Assembly (NCBI RefSeq): GCF_000829455.1
Contig: NZ_JXAK01000006.1
Location: 1 to 64,000 of the forward strand
DNA length: 64,000 nucleotides
Direction of reading: 5' to 3'
Source of the DNA: Gordoniibacillus kamchatkensis
GTDB taxonomy: Bacteria > Bacillota > Bacilli > Paenibacillales > NBRC-103111
Shown: in pieces, positions 34,102 to 43,468 of the stretch
Position numbering within the stretch: position 1 is the first letter of the stretch
How the letters are laid out: every line of letters begins with the position of its first letter
Notes under the pieces: model-generated
The model's input: only the letters and a program-made list of their open reading frames with translations
Told to the model about the DNA's origin: nothing
The model's database searches: none
Position numbers and translations under genes: made by a program

Positions 34102-34581
34102 ATGAATCGAAACAACGTATCCGTAGGCGTGCTGCTCATTGCGGTGGCCGTCATCCTGCTGCTCGGTAAGATAGGCGTATTCGGCTTCCTGGGAAGCTTG
34201 TTGTGGCCGCTGCTCGTGCTCGCTCCCGGCGTCGTCCTGCATATGCTGTATTTCAATCGCGTGCTACCGCCCGGAGTCCTTGTGCCCGGAGGCATTCTGG
34301 TCACGTATTCGCTCATGTTTTTGTTCTGCAACGTGTTCGGCTGGGGCGCGATGTCGTACATATGGCCTGGCTTCATTTTCGGCGTGGCGGTCGGCTTGTA
34401 CGAGCTGTACTTTTTTGAGCGGCGCGACCGCGGAGCGCTAACGGCTTCGGTCATTTTGACGGCGGTCTCCGCGCTGTTGTTCGGGATGGCTGTGCTGGCC
34501 AAGCTCGGCGTTTACTTCATCGTCATCGTGCTCGTGATCGCCGGGCTGCTGCTCATTTGGCGCCGACCGCGAGCTTGGTAG
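34102..34581 (+). CDS. Small polytopic membrane protein
   Basis: This 159-residue protein has about five membrane helices, starting VSVGVLLIAVAVILLLGKIG and ending VIAGLLLIWRRPRAW. The pattern 'NvsvGvllIavGvilLLgk' resembles the DUF5668-type membrane proteins often linked to cell-envelope stress operons, but no regulator is adjacent. GGGAGGGA lies before the ATG. Its function is unknown. Confidence 0.75.
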   Translation: MNRNNVSVGVLLIAVAVILLLGKIGVFGFLGSLLWPLLVLAPGVVLHMLYFNRVLPPGVLVPGGILVTYSLMFLFCNVFGWGAMSYIWPGFIFGVAVGLYELYFFERRDRGALTASVILTAVSALLFGMAVLAKLGVYFIVIVLVIAGLLLIWRRPRAW

Positions 34582-34614
34582 ACGCTCACGCAAGCCGCGG
34601 GGCGTCGTCCGTTG

Positions 34615-34643
34615 TTGCTTTTTGGCGCGGCTCCACGTATAAT
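34615..34643 (+). promoter_or_regulatory. Promoter of typA
   Basis: TTGCTT (34615-34620), 17 bp, then a perfect TATAAT (34638-34643). The leader to typA is about 70 bases. Confidence 0.75.
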
Positions 34644-34719
34644 GGACACAGATATAGAAAGAAAGCGTCGGAAACTGTCCGACGCTTATTTCATGAAATG
34701 GAGAGGAATCGTAAACCTT

Positions 34720-36567
34720 ATGCATGCCAGAGACAAAATTCGCAATATAGCCATCATCGCCCACGTCGACCACGGCAAAACGACGCTTGTCGACCAACTG
34801 CTGAAGCAATCCGGCGCGTTCCGCGAGCACGAAGCGGTGCAGGAGCGGGCGATGGACTCCAACGATTTGGAGCGCGAGCGCGGCATTACGATTTTGGCCA
34901 AAAACACGGCCATTCAGTATAAAGACTTTTTCATCAACATCGTCGATACGCCGGGACACGCCGACTTCGGCGGCGAAGTGGAGCGCATTATGAAAATGGT
35001 CGACGGCGTGCTGCTGATCGTCGACGCTTTCGAAGGCACGATGCCGCAGACGAAGTTCGTGCTGCGCAAAGCGCTGGAAGCGAATTTGACGCCGATCGTC
35101 GTCGTCAACAAGATCGACCGCCCGAACGCCCGCCCGGCGGAAGTGCTCGACGAAGTGCTTGATCTGTTCATCGAGCTGGGCGCGAACGACGAGCAACTCG
35201 ATTTTCCGGTCGTGTACGCGTCCGGCCTGATGGGCACGTCCAGCCTCGAGCCGGAGCCGGAAAAGCAGCAAAGCACGATGCAGCCGCTGTATGACACGAT
35301 CGTCTCGCACATTCCGGCGCCGACGGAAAGCACGGAAGAGCCGCTGCAGTTCCTCGTCACGCTGATGGACTACAACGACTATCTCGGCCGGATCGGCATC
35401 GGGCGCGTGAACCGGGGCGTCATTAAAGCCGGGCAGTCCGTGGCCGTCATTACGCGCGAAGGGCAAACGAAGCAGGCGCGCATCGAGAAGCTGTTCGGCT
35501 TCCAGGGGCTGAAGCGCGTCGAGATCGAAGCGGCCGGAGCGGGCGACATTATTGCGATCGCCGGCATTAAAGAGATCAACATCGGCGAGACGATCGCCGA
35601 CCCTGCCAACCCGGAGCCGCTGCCGGTGCTTAAGATCGACGAACCGACGCTGCAGATGACGTTCCTCGTCAACAACTCGCCGTTCGCCGGCCGCGAAGGC
35701 AAATGGGTAACGTCGCGCAAGCTGCGCGAGCGGTTGTTCAAGGAGCTGGAAACGGACGTCGCCCTGCGCGTCGACGAGACCGATTCGCCGGATGCGTTCA
35801 TCGTCTCCGGCCGCGGCGAGCTGCACCTCGGCATCCTGCTGGAGAACATGCGCCGCGAAGGATACGAGCTGCAAGTGTCGAAGCCGGAAGTGATCATTAA
35901 AGTGATCGACGGGCAAAAAATGGAGCCGATCGAGCGCCTCCTCATCGACGTACCGGAAGAAAGCATGGGCGCCGTGATGGAAAGCCTCGGCACGCGCAAA
36001 GCCGAAATGGTCAACATGATCAACCAAGGGACGGGCAGCGTGCGCATTGAATTTCTTATTCCGGCGCGCGGCCTGATCGGCTACCGTACGCATTTTCTGA
36101 CGCTGACGAAAGGATACGGCACGATGAACAGCGCGTTCGACAGCTACGGGCCGTATCAAGGCAGCGGTGTCGGAGGCCGCCACGAAGGCGTGCTGGTCGC
36201 GAGCGAATCGGGAACGGCGACGATGTACGGCATTTTGTCGGTTGAAGACCGCGGCATTCTGTTCGTGCATCCGGGCACCGAAGTGTACGAAGGCATGATC
36301 GTCGGCGAGCATAACCGCGATAACGACATTATCGTGAACATTTGCAAGGAGAAGGCGCTCACCAACGTGCGCTCGGCAACGAAAGAAGAAACGGTGAAGA
36401 TGAAGACGCCGCGCATTTACTCGCTGGAAGCGGCGCTCGAATATTTGAACGACGACGAATACTGCGAAATTACGCCGAAATCGATCCGCCTGCGCAAAAA
36501 AATATTGAACAAAGGCGAGCGCGAGCGCGCCGAGAAGCAGCGGAAAATGGCGGAAGCGGGCGTATAA
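34720..36567 (+). CDS. typA: Ribosome-associated GTPase TypA/BipA
   Basis: TypA is an EF-G-like translational GTPase needed for ribosome assembly at low temperature and for stress adaptation. The 615-residue protein has G1 AHVDHGKTT (about 12-20), G3 [11 protein letters not shown]4 NKIDRP, then beta-barrel, alpha/beta and the BipA-specific C-terminal domain ([20 protein letters not shown]). ATG 34720 begins the normal [23 protein letters not shown] 34693 is a less likely alternative. ylaH follows, as in Bacillus (ylaG-ylaH). Confidence 0.98.
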   Translation: MHARDKIRNIAIIAHVDHGKTTLVDQLLKQSGAFREHEAVQERAMDSNDLERERGITILAKNTAIQYKDFFINIVDTPGHADFGGEVERIMKMVDGVLLIVDAFEGTMPQTKFVLRKALEANLTPIVVVNKIDRPNARPAEVLDEVLDLFIELGANDEQLDFPVVYASGLMGTSSLEPEPEKQQSTMQPLYDTIVSHIPAPTESTEEPLQFLVTLMDYNDYLGRIGIGRVNRGVIKAGQSVAVITREGQTKQARIEKLFGFQGLKRVEIEAAGAGDIIAIAGIKEINIGETIADPANPEPLPVLKIDEPTLQMTFLVNNSPFAGREGKWVTSRKLRERLFKELETDVALRVDETDSPDAFIVSGRGELHLGILLENMRREGYELQVSKPEVIIKVIDGQKMEPIERLLIDVPEESMGAVMESLGTRKAEMVNMINQGTGSVRIEFLIPARGLIGYRTHFLTLTKGYGTMNSAFDSYGPYQGSGVGGRHEGVLVASESGTATMYGILSVEDRGILFVHPGTEVYEGMIVGEHNRDNDIIVNICKEKALTNVRSATKEETVKMKTPRIYSLEAALEYLNDDEYCEITPKSIRLRKKILNKGERERAEKQRKMAEAGV

Positions 36568-36593
36568 CGCAAGGCGCGGGGAGGAAGCCCTAG

Positions 36594-36875
36594 ATGACCG
36601 ATTGGTTCCGCGACCATACGCTCATCACCTATTTGCTCATTTTCGTCATGGTGGCGTATGTGTACCATAAAGTGTTTGCGACGCGGCGGCTGCCGATCTT
36701 GAAGCTGATCGTCGTATATGCGGCGATGGCGGTCGGCTGCTACTTGCTGCTCATTTTTCAGCTGTTCGGGCTGCCGATCGTGCTGTGCATTGCCGTCGCC
36801 TTGTTCCTGATGCTGCTCACGCGCGTGCGGGCATACGCCGAGAAGCGGCAGCGGGGCGACTCGTCGCAATCATAA
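36594..36875 (+). CDS. ylaH: YlaH-like membrane protein
   Basis: This 93-residue protein has three membrane helices (TYLLIFVMVAYVYHKVF, ILKLIVVYAAMAVGCYLLL, VLCIAVALFLMLL) and a short charged tail. The conserved downstream position next to typA and the spacing of helices identify it as YlaH. Its function is unknown. GGGGAGGAAGCC precedes the ATG. Confidence 0.88.
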   Translation: MTDWFRDHTLITYLLIFVMVAYVYHKVFATRRLPILKLIVVYAAMAVGCYLLLIFQLFGLPIVLCIAVALFLMLLTRVRAYAEKRQRGDSSQS

Positions 36876-36893
36876 TGGCAAAGGGGGAGGGGC

Positions 36894-37328
36894 ATGTCGC
36901 ACTTTTGGCTGACGCCGGTGACGACCGCCCCTTTCGTCGTTCTCGGAGACGAAAGGGTGCAAGCGGAAAGCGGCGCGGCAGAGGCGTTTCGCAAGCGGCT
37001 GCATGCCGTTCACCCATGGCTGCTGCCGCTGTTTAAAGCACGGCTGCTGGCGGGGGAGAGCGAGGCGGCGCACGGCGGTTCCGCCTGTGGCGCCGCGGAC
37101 GGATCCATCCCCTCGCTTGCCGTTTCGGGGCCGATTATATTTGGAAGCGGCCACCACACGCTGTCGCATTGCGGCGAAGCGTTTTTCGAGCGGCTCCTCG
37201 CACCGGCGGATGCGCTGGCGCTGGCCAGCTCGCTGGCTGGCGCGCTGGCGGGGCGGGAGCGAACGTGGCTGGACGCGATGTGCCGCTGGTGGCGGCAGGA
37301 GCGTTTTGTCGTGCTGTTCGGGGAATGA
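36894..37328 (+). CDS. Hypothetical protein, Ala/Leu-rich
   Basis: This 144-residue protein starts MSHFWLTPVTTAPFVVLGDE and ends RWWRQERFVVLFGE. There is no membrane segment or signal peptide; the middle is low in complexity (AHGGSACGAADGS). A good ribosome site (GGGGGAGGGGC) and its place 18 bases after ylaH suggest a real gene in the typA operon. I recognise no family. Confidence 0.6.
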   Translation: MSHFWLTPVTTAPFVVLGDERVQAESGAAEAFRKRLHAVHPWLLPLFKARLLAGESEAAHGGSACGAADGSIPSLAVSGPIIFGSGHHTLSHCGEAFFERLLAPADALALASSLAGALAGRERTWLDAMCRWWRQERFVVLFGE

Positions 37329-37360
37329 ATGACGAGGTCCGATGGTGAGGAGGAAGTAGG

Positions 37361-37633
37361 ATGAGGCTGCAGGACGCTTTGTTTAATTTGCTGCAGATCC
37401 GCCTGGTTGCGGAAGCGCGTCCGGACGACAACGCGGCGCGGGAGACGCTCGATTTTTTCGGGCAAATTTTGCGCGAAGACCATCATTTGTCGCATGTTGA
37501 GGTGGCGGCTGTGGACGAAACGATGATTCATGTGAAATATACGGCGGACGGCAAGACGAAAACCGAGCTGTTCGACCGCGAGCATGCGGAGCGGCTTCTC
37601 GCCGATATCGAGGCGAATCCGAAATACAACTGA
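37361..37633 (+). CDS. Hypothetical small acidic protein
   Basis: This 90-residue protein, MRLQDALFNLLQIRLVAEAR to LLADIEANPKYN, is predicted soluble with alternating helices and strands. GAGGAGGAAG before the ATG and the position in the ylaH-ylaL interval support it. It does not look like YlaI or YlaN, the Bacillus genes in similar positions. Its function is unknown. Confidence 0.65.
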   Translation: MRLQDALFNLLQIRLVAEARPDDNAARETLDFFGQILREDHHLSHVEVAAVDETMIHVKYTADGKTKTELFDREHAERLLADIEANPKYN

Positions 37634-37801
37634 GTGGAAATCCCGAAAGCGACATAAGTTCGGCAAAGCGGCGATACAATAGGATAAACTTGCTTGCTTG
37701 GCGGGCTTCGGATGGTGGATGCCCGCCACATCCTATGCTATACTTGAAGCGCAAGGAACCTTTGCCTTACTCATTTTTCCCGACGGGGGGGCCTTGATCC
37801 T

Positions 37802-38254
37802 ATGGCAGAAACGATCACAGCTTTGCCTGAGCCACTTGTCGCCGCCTTGCGGAAAGAGAAACTGGTACTGCTCGGCACGATCGATGCGGATACGGGAGGG
37901 CCTGCTGTGTCGGCGCTTTCCTGGGTATACGCGGTGGATGCCGCGCGCGTCCGGTTCGCCATCGACGGCAGATCGCGCCTCGTCGCGAACATAAAAGCCA
38001 ATCCGAACGTGACGCTTACGCTCATCGGCGAAGGCTCGGTCCATGCCGTTTACGGCAGTGCAAACATCGTGTCGGAACGGCTGGAAGACGTGCCTTTTGC
38101 CCTGGTCTGCATCGAGGTCACGGTCCAAGCGGTGCGGGACGCGATGTTTTACGGCGCGCGCATCAGCACTGAGCCGGAATACGAGAAAACGTACGACATC
38201 CGCGCCGCCAAGAAGCTGGACGGACAAGTGTTTGCCGCTATGAAAAAAACCTAG
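37802..38254 (+). CDS. ylaL: Pyridoxamine 5'-phosphate oxidase-fold flavoprotein (YlaL-like)
   Basis: This 150-residue split-barrel protein is of the FMN-binding PNPOx-like type. VLLGTIDADTGGPAVSALSW and RSRLVANIKANPNVTLTLIG form the FMN-contact strands. It is too short to be PdxH itself, and the substrate is unknown. In Bacillus ylaL lies in the same typA-ylaK neighbourhood. It converges with the lipoprotein gene at 38,302, and a bidirectional terminator lies between them. Confidence 0.8.
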   Translation: MAETITALPEPLVAALRKEKLVLLGTIDADTGGPAVSALSWVYAVDAARVRFAIDGRSRLVANIKANPNVTLTLIGEGSVHAVYGSANIVSERLEDVPFALVCIEVTVQAVRDAMFYGARISTEPEYEKTYDIRAAKKLDGQVFAAMKKT

Positions 38255-38282
38255 GTATGCCAAACGGCATGCCTGGCTTTTG
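38252..38282. terminator. Bidirectional terminator between convergent genes
   Basis: AGGTATGCC pairs with GGCATGCCT around AAAC, with A-rich and T-rich flanks on either side. Confidence 0.7.
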
Positions 38283-38301
38283 CCATATTGCGCGATTTGC
38301 C

Positions 38302-38877
38302 TCAATGTCCGGCATTCGGGTTGTTCGCGTAGTCGCTTGTGCCGCCCTGTACCGCATCGCGCGGCGCATCGGGAGCCGGACGGCGCAAATCTTCCGGCAT
38401 CTGCGGAATAATGCGGCCGATAATGTCCGCCATCTCTTCCGCAAATCCGGTTACCGTTCGTCCTTGCCGCGCCTTGTCGCGAATATTCCGCAGCCGCTGG
38501 CCCAGATCCATGTCGGCGGTCACGATCGCATTCGCGCCGTAAGGATCTTTGCGCAGCGCTTCGGCGACCGAATATTTGATCGTGCCGATTTTGGATCTAT
38601 CCATATTTGGCCCCACGTCTATGCCGATGACCGCCGTGTTTCCAAACACGACGCAGTTGGCGGCGTGCACGCCCGGTACGCTTAGCGCCAGCTGCTCCAT
38701 TCGGTTCTGCACTTCCGCGGGATTCGCAATCTCCCGCTTCGCCGGGGCGCTCTGCTGTACGCGGACGTTGTTCTGATTCGATGCCTGAGAGGGGGAAGCG
38801 CCGTTACCCTGTTGATTGCTGCAACCGACGAATACGGACAACATCATGACCGCCGCAAGTAACCGTCGCACATTCAT
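38302..38877 (-). CDS. ylaJ: YhcN/YlaJ-family sporulation lipoprotein
   Basis: This 191-residue lipoprotein has signal peptide VRRLLAAVMMLSVFVGC, with the lipid-modified Cys at about residue 18. After a Gln/Ser/Asn-rich linker comes the YhcN/YlaJ domain: VPGVHAANCVVFGNTAVIGI, KYSVAEALRKDPYGANAIVT. Such proteins sit in the inner membrane of the spore. GAAAGGAAG precedes ATG 38877. It is transcribed divergently from the PIN-PhoH gene (ylaK), its usual neighbour. The same frame stays open far upstream, but that part is a shadow of ylaK. Confidence 0.9.
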   Translation of the reverse strand: MNVRRLLAAVMMLSVFVGCSNQQGNGASPSQASNQNNVRVQQSAPAKREIANPAEVQNRMEQLALSVPGVHAANCVVFGNTAVIGIDVGPNMDRSKIGTIKYSVAEALRKDPYGANAIVTADMDLGQRLRNIRDKARQGRTVTGFAEEMADIIGRIIPQMPEDLRRPAPDAPRDAVQGGTSDYANNPNAGH

Positions 38878-38976
38878 CTTCCTTTCGTACCATGACATTT
38901 CGCCGATAGTTTGTCCTTTCGTGTACCGATCTATGTAAATCGGACATCCAATCGCCAAACCTGGGAGGGAGCTCGG

Positions 38977-40311
38977 ATGAGAAAAATTTATGTGCTCGAT
39001 ACGAACGTACTGCTTCAAGATCCGAACGCCATCTTTGCTTTCGAGGACAACGATGTGATCATCCCTGCGGTGGTGCTGGAGGAAATCGATTCGAAGAAGC
39101 GCAACGCGGACGAACTCGGACGCAATGCGAGGCACGTATCGCGGCTGCTGGACGGGTTGAGGGCGAAGGGGAGACTGCATGACGGGATCCCGCTGGAAGG
39201 AGGCGGCAAGCTGAAGGTGGAGCTTAATCACCGCAGCTTCGCCAAAATGCAAGACGTATTCGCCGAGCTGACGAACGACAACCGCATTCTCGCCGTAGCG
39301 CTCAATTACTTTGCCGAGGAGCAAGCCAAACCCGAACCGTGCCCGGTCGTGCTGGTCAGCAAGGATACGCTGGTACGGATTAAGGCCGACGTGCTCGGGC
39401 TGCCGGCGCAAGACTATTTGACGGACCGGATCGTCCCCGGAGCGAGCGATTTGTACGCCGGCTTCGTCACCGTCCATGCACATCCCGGCGTCATCGACGA
39501 ATTTTATTCGTACCGGCAGCTTGGCGTCGGTTCGCTGGGCCTCGGGTTTGCGCTCAATCCGCACGAGTTTGTCATATTGCGAGACGAGCTCGGCACGTCG
39601 AAGTCTGCGCTGCTCAAAGTGAACGCCGACGGCAAAAAGCTGGAGCCGCTGTACCTCAGCAACGAACCGGTGTGGGGCATCGCCGCCCGCAACGCCCAAC
39701 AGCGCATGGCGCTCGAGCTGCTGCTGAACGACGACATTCCGCTCGTGACGCTGTCCGGCAAGGCGGGCACCGGCAAGACGCTGCTCACTTTGGCGGCCGG
39801 GCTCATGAAAGTGGAAGACGAACATAAGTACAAAAAGCTGCTCATCGCCCGTCCTGTCGTCCCGATGGGGAAAGATATCGGCTATTTGCCGGGGGAGAAA
39901 GAAGAGAAGCTCCGGCCTTGGATGCAGCCGATTTACGATAATCTCGAGTATTTGTTCGATACGAAAAAGCAGGGCGATATCGAGAAAATTTTGGCCGGGC
40001 TCGGCTCGATTCAAGTGGAGGCGCTAACTTACATTCGCGGTCGCTCCATCCCCGGCCAATTCATTATTATCGACGAGGCGCAAAACTTGTCCAAGCACGA
40101 AATCAAGACGATCGTATCGCGCGTCGGCGAAGGCAGCAAAATTGTCCTGCTCGGCGACCCCGAACAGATCGATCACCCGTACCTCGATGCGACGAGCAAC
40201 GGGCTCTCCTACGTGGTGGAACGGTTCAAGCAGGAAAAAATCGCCGGCCACGTAACGCTCGAGCGCGGCGAACGGTCGCATCTGGCGCAGCTTGCGGCGG
40301 ATTTGCTGTAA
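38977..40311 (+). CDS. ylaK: PIN-PhoH ATPase (YlaK, PhoH2 type)
   Basis: This 444-residue protein fuses an N-terminal PIN nuclease domain (KIYVLDTNVLLQDPNAIFAF, acidic residues also in LTNDNRILAVAL) to a PhoH ATPase with Walker A SGKAGTGKT (about 261) and Walker B FIIIDEAQN. PhoH2 proteins unwind and cut RNA, often as stand-alone toxin-like units. GGGAGGGAGC precedes ATG 38977. It shares a 100 bp intergenic region with ylaJ on the other strand. Confidence 0.93.
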   Translation: MRKIYVLDTNVLLQDPNAIFAFEDNDVIIPAVVLEEIDSKKRNADELGRNARHVSRLLDGLRAKGRLHDGIPLEGGGKLKVELNHRSFAKMQDVFAELTNDNRILAVALNYFAEEQAKPEPCPVVLVSKDTLVRIKADVLGLPAQDYLTDRIVPGASDLYAGFVTVHAHPGVIDEFYSYRQLGVGSLGLGFALNPHEFVILRDELGTSKSALLKVNADGKKLEPLYLSNEPVWGIAARNAQQRMALELLLNDDIPLVTLSGKAGTGKTLLTLAAGLMKVEDEHKYKKLLIARPVVPMGKDIGYLPGEKEEKLRPWMQPIYDNLEYLFDTKKQGDIEKILAGLGSIQVEALTYIRGRSIPGQFIIIDEAQNLSKHEIKTIVSRVGEGSKIVLLGDPEQIDHPYLDATSNGLSYVVERFKQEKIAGHVTLERGERSHLAQLAADLL

Positions 40312-40353
40312 GGCGAGGGGCAAGGGGAGGCTCCCGTCGCCCGACTAAAAATG

Positions 40354-40552
40354 CTTCAGTAATTGCGCTAACGCAATTTCTGAGGCGATCATCGTGAAAA
40401 ATGCGTCCGCAGTTGCCCAAAAGGCAATTGCGGACGCATTTTTGCGGGAAGTTGGCGCCGGGGCTTCTCCAATTGCTTTCCGGGCACTTGCAGAGGGCTA
40501 TCAAGGTAAATTCGCTTATGTAATTGCTCTCCAAGCAACTACAGGGGCATGT
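40354..40552. repeat. Cluster of four related hairpins, one a strong bidirectional terminator
   Basis: Four dyads built on CAATTGC/GCAATTG-like halves follow one another. They are TCAGTAATTGCG...CGCAATTTCTGA (40356-40383), a 21 bp near-perfect arm pair with AAAAATGCG at one end and CGCATTTTT at the other (40397-40443), CTCCAATTGC...GCACTTGCAGAG (about 40467-40496), and TAATTGCT...AGCAACTA (40520-40541). The second is a good terminator in both directions between ylaK and the convergent gene at 40,597. The other three lack T-runs. Confidence 0.7.
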
Positions 40553-40596
40553 TTATCGACGTAGCCCCCGCTTCAGACGAACTACTCTCTGTTCAT

Positions 40597-41106
40597 TCAT
40601 ACCCATTCGACGCGGCAATGATAAGCTTTCGCAATGCGTTGCATCAGCTCGTCATGTTGGCGGTCTACCGCCAGGACGGCGCTGGACTCGTCAACTTCGC
40701 CGGGGCCGGCAGGGGCGCTCGCGATCAAAAACTCGCCGATTTGCTGCAGCGCCAGATCGCGCTCGCCTCCCGGAGCGTCTGAATGCAAAGTGAACAGCAG
40801 GACCTGGTCGCGATACAAGTAGCGGTTTTCGGAGCGGGTCGTAAAGCCGTAATCGTCGAACAAAGGCGTCGCCGCCGCCTCCGCGGGCAGCAAGACGAGC
40901 TCCAGCTCTTCGTTTGCTACCTTATATTGGCGCAATACGTCTTGAACGGCGTCGCGCTCTTCTGCGGTGCTGACGACAAGCAGCTCCTTGTCGCGGTCGA
41001 ACAGCTGCACGCGGCTCGCGAGTCCTTTCACGATTTGCGCATAGAAGCCCGGCAGCTTGCCTTCCGGAAGCGTCATGGCCACGCCGATTTTCGATTCCAA
41101 GTTCAT
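40597..41106 (-). CDS. Hypothetical protein, 169 aa
   Basis: This soluble protein runs MNLESKIGVAMTLPEGKLPG... to RIAKAYHCRVEWV. It has no signal peptide, membrane helix or known motif. It has ordinary codon use and lies 35 bases downstream of the coiled-coil gene, so the two may be cotranscribed. I do not recognise the family. Confidence 0.7.
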   Translation of the reverse strand: MNLESKIGVAMTLPEGKLPGFYAQIVKGLASRVQLFDRDKELLVVSTAEERDAVQDVLRQYKVANEELELVLLPAEAAATPLFDDYGFTTRSENRYLYRDQVLLFTLHSDAPGGERDLALQQIGEFLIASAPAGPGEVDESSAVLAVDRQHDELMQRIAKAYHCRVEWV

Positions 41107-41141
41107 GATGGGCCGTCAACCTTTCTTTAAGCTTTCGCCGT

Positions 41142-42244
41142 TTAGAAGTTCAATTTCATGCGGATCGTCAGTTTGCCTTCTTCTTGCTTCAACTCCGTCG
41201 GCTCTAGGAACGACACGAGCTTCTTTGTATTAATGCTCAGGTCGACCTGCCGTTCCAGATCGCGTACGGTCGTATCGGGCAGCTCGTAGCCGTTGAAAAT
41301 CAGCTTGCGCACACGGAAGGCGATCGTTTTTTGGCCAGTATCCAGCTCGTATGCGCCCTGGATCGACAGCGACAAGTCGTCATGCTTTCCTTCCGCGGCA
41401 ACTCCGCCCACGACGAAACGGAACGTCAAATCGCGAAACAGAGCGTTACGCGCCCGCAAAAAATCGTTCAAGTCCCCATGCTAATGGCGAACGTCGCGTT
41501 GAGGCCGTCCAGCGTAAGGCGCGGTTTGCCGTCCGGCCCTTTGGCGGCCAGCTCGGGCAAAGCTTTCATCGCTTCGGAAAGAGCGTCGAAATAGTTCCTG
41601 AACAGCGGCATGCCGCGCTGCTGCCACGTGGTGGTAACGGTTTCGATCCGCTTCATCACTTCCTGCGCCTCCGGAGTTGCGGCCAGCTGCTTGTCAAGCT
41701 CGTCCTGAAGCCGTATGAGGCGGTCGCGCTGCGCCAAATATTCGGCTTCGGCTTGCTTCAACTTCGCTTGTGCGTTAACGAGCCCGGCTTGCAGCTTCTT
41801 CATTTCGGTCATGGCCGCCATATAGTCGGCCAGCTTGCGCTGATCCCCGGCGATGATCATGCTTAAATATTCGAACGTTTTCACGGCGTCCTGAAACGAA
41901 TGGAGCGAGAACAGCAGCAGCCACAGCGAGTCCCGTTCGCCCATATAATAGGCGCGCAGCACGCGGCCGGCATGCTGGCGCTTGCTTTGGACCAGCTTGG
42001 TTTGCGCCGCAACCTGCTTTTCCGAATCCGCGATTTGTGCGGTCAGAGCGGCGTCTTCCTGCCGCAGCCGCTCCAGCTCCCGGTCAATCTCCGCGATCGT
42101 CAGCCCCTTTTGCACAAGCGCCTCCGCATCCGCGCCGGCGGCCTTGCCGTCGCCCATCTCCGCATACGCAGCAGGCGTCACGGACAAGCAAAAACCTAGC
42201 AGCAGCACAACGATCAGCATCGGCGCCGCAGTACGTCTGAACAC
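41142..42244 (-). CDS. Exported coiled-coil protein (frameshift)
   Basis: The protein opens with a signal peptide (MLIVVLLLGFCLSVTPAAYA). A long coiled coil follows (about residues 45-180; IAEIDRELERLRQEDAALTA, AQAKLKQAEAEYLAQRDRLI) that resembles PcsB/CwlO-type N-terminal regions, without their catalytic domain. The frame ends at 41468 after FAISMGT. One extra G in the CCCC run 41474-41477 (plus strand) would give SMGDLNDFLRARNALFRDLT and continue to 41142, adding a ~108-residue beta-rich domain. I take both halves as one ~366-residue protein. Its function is unknown, probably envelope-associated. Confidence 0.7.
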
Positions 42245-42324
42245 GCCGCTCCGCCCCCTCTATCTGTAACATAGCATATTTATATTCGCGACTCTAGTCC
42301 TCCATGATGGTTCGTCCGTCAAAC

Positions 42325-42366
42325 AAAAAGCGCGCCTTCCCACCCTGGGAAGACGCGCTTTTTTCA
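42325..42366 (-). terminator. Intrinsic terminator of the lipoprotein gene
   Basis: AAAAAGCGCG-CCTTCCCA and TGGGAAG-ACGCGCTTTTTT form a long stem. It lies immediately after the minus-strand stop at 42377. Confidence 0.85.
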
Positions 42367-42376
42367 AGGCCGACGC

Positions 42377-43351
42377 TTATTTTTTCGGCTTCAGCAGCTT
42401 CAGCACATCGTCGAACGGCTTTGTTTTCGCCGGCGCCGGCGCATCTTTTTGGAATTGCGGCGCTTGGTTGATTTGCTCGTACGCTTCGTGCAGCGTCGTC
42501 TGGTTGTTGGACGTTTTGCCGTCCGCACCCGTGAGCTTATAGGTTAGCTCCAGCTTCTCGTCGCGCACGAAGCCCTGGTCGTCGACGAGCAGCGTCAGCT
42601 TGCTTGGCGGCTGAAGCTCAATATAGCCTTTGGCCGCCTTCCATTTAGCCGCTTGGTCGGCGCTGACCAGGCCGTTTGTCTGCAGCAGGCCGGCGATTTC
42701 AGGCAGCTTGGCGCTGACGGCAGCGTTGATTTCGGCCGCATTTTTGTCGTTCACGGCGATCGTATAAGATTTCGCCGGCTTGCCGTCCGGCAGCGTGACC
42801 GGGTCTTTCGCCTGCTCGAACCATTTGGCGTCGATGGCGTCGGCGAAGGCGGACCATATCGCGGACGTCACCTGCGGCGTATTTTTCAAATTGTCCGCCG
42901 AAAGCGGCGTTCCGCCGCCTTGTCCGAGCTGCGCCAAATCGATGGCGTAAAATTCGTCCGGCTTGTTGATCAGTGGCAAGCTTACGTACATTTTGTTATC
43001 TTTAATAAGAAAAGGCAGCGTAAACGGGGTGGAGGACCCTTTCGGCGTCACTTTCACGTCGGCTTCCAGCCGGACCGGCTCGACGCTCGACACGCCGGAC
43101 CATTCGATGGTGCTGTCCTTAAGCGAACCGAGTACCGCGGCGGTCATCGGGTTGCCGCCATCAACGGGCAATCCCGCACCGAGGTTTAAACTGGCGCTGC
43201 CGCTGAATTTGTAAGTTTTCATTTCCTTTTGCTTGGCGATTGCCTGCTGTACGGATTGTTTGATGGCGTTATGATCGGTGCAGCCGCCGAGCAGCGGTAC
43301 GAGGAGCGAGGCCAGAGCGGCGGTGGCCATCCATTTGCGTGCGGTTACCAT
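42377..43351 (-). CDS. Lipoprotein, LppX/LolA-like fold suspected
   Basis: This 324-residue exported lipoprotein has signal ATAALASLLVPLLGGC, with the lipid-modified Cys near residue 24. The mature part contains TYKFSGSASLNLGAG, PFLIKDNKMYVSLPLI and KLTLLVDDQGFVRDEKLELT. These are alternating strands of the kind seen in DUF6612/LolA-like lipoproteins of Bacilli. The assignment is by pattern only. A sigma-A promoter overlapping a palindrome lies upstream. Confidence 0.75.
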   Translation of the reverse strand: MVTARKWMATAALASLLVPLLGGCTDHNAIKQSVQQAIAKQKEMKTYKFSGSASLNLGAGLPVDGGNPMTAAVLGSLKDSTIEWSGVSSVEPVRLEADVKVTPKGSSTPFTLPFLIKDNKMYVSLPLINKPDEFYAIDLAQLGQGGGTPLSADNLKNTPQVTSAIWSAFADAIDAKWFEQAKDPVTLPDGKPAKSYTIAVNDKNAAEINAAVSAKLPEIAGLLQTNGLVSADQAAKWKAAKGYIELQPPSKLTLLVDDQGFVRDEKLELTYKLTGADGKTSNNQTTLHEAYEQINQAPQFQKDAPAPAKTKPFDDVLKLLKPKK

Positions 43352-43391
43352 AATAGTAGGGTTCTCTCCTTTTTCATATTAACCATTCTCT

Positions 43392-43428
43392 ATTATAGCG
43401 AGTCCGCCCATATTTGTCTTTAGACAAA
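43392..43428 (-). promoter_or_regulatory. Promoter of the lipoprotein gene with overlapping palindrome
   Basis: On the minus strand AAGACA (43415-43420) and TATAAT (43392-43397) are 17 bp apart. The -35 lies in the palindrome TTTGTCT-TT-AGACAAA (43413-43428), a possible operator. Confidence 0.55.
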
Positions 43429-43468
43429 CTCATACAGCATACGGGCGGCAAAAGGAGCGAAAGCCCCG

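Noticed and set aside
34438-36312. 624-residue minus-strand open frame opposite typA
   Set aside because: The composition is Arg/His/Asp-rich as expected of an antisense shadow, there is no ribosome site, and typA on the other strand is fully conserved.
38878-40014. Minus-strand frame that extends the YlaJ lipoprotein frame to 570 residues
   Set aside because: It is exactly antisense to the intact PIN-PhoH gene. The lipoprotein has its own signal peptide, ribosome site and start at 38877. Long open antisense frames are common in GC-rich codon use.
40354-40552. Hairpin cluster considered as a CRISPR array
   Set aside because: The dyads are not identical, the intervals are uneven, and the sequences between them are not spacer-like.
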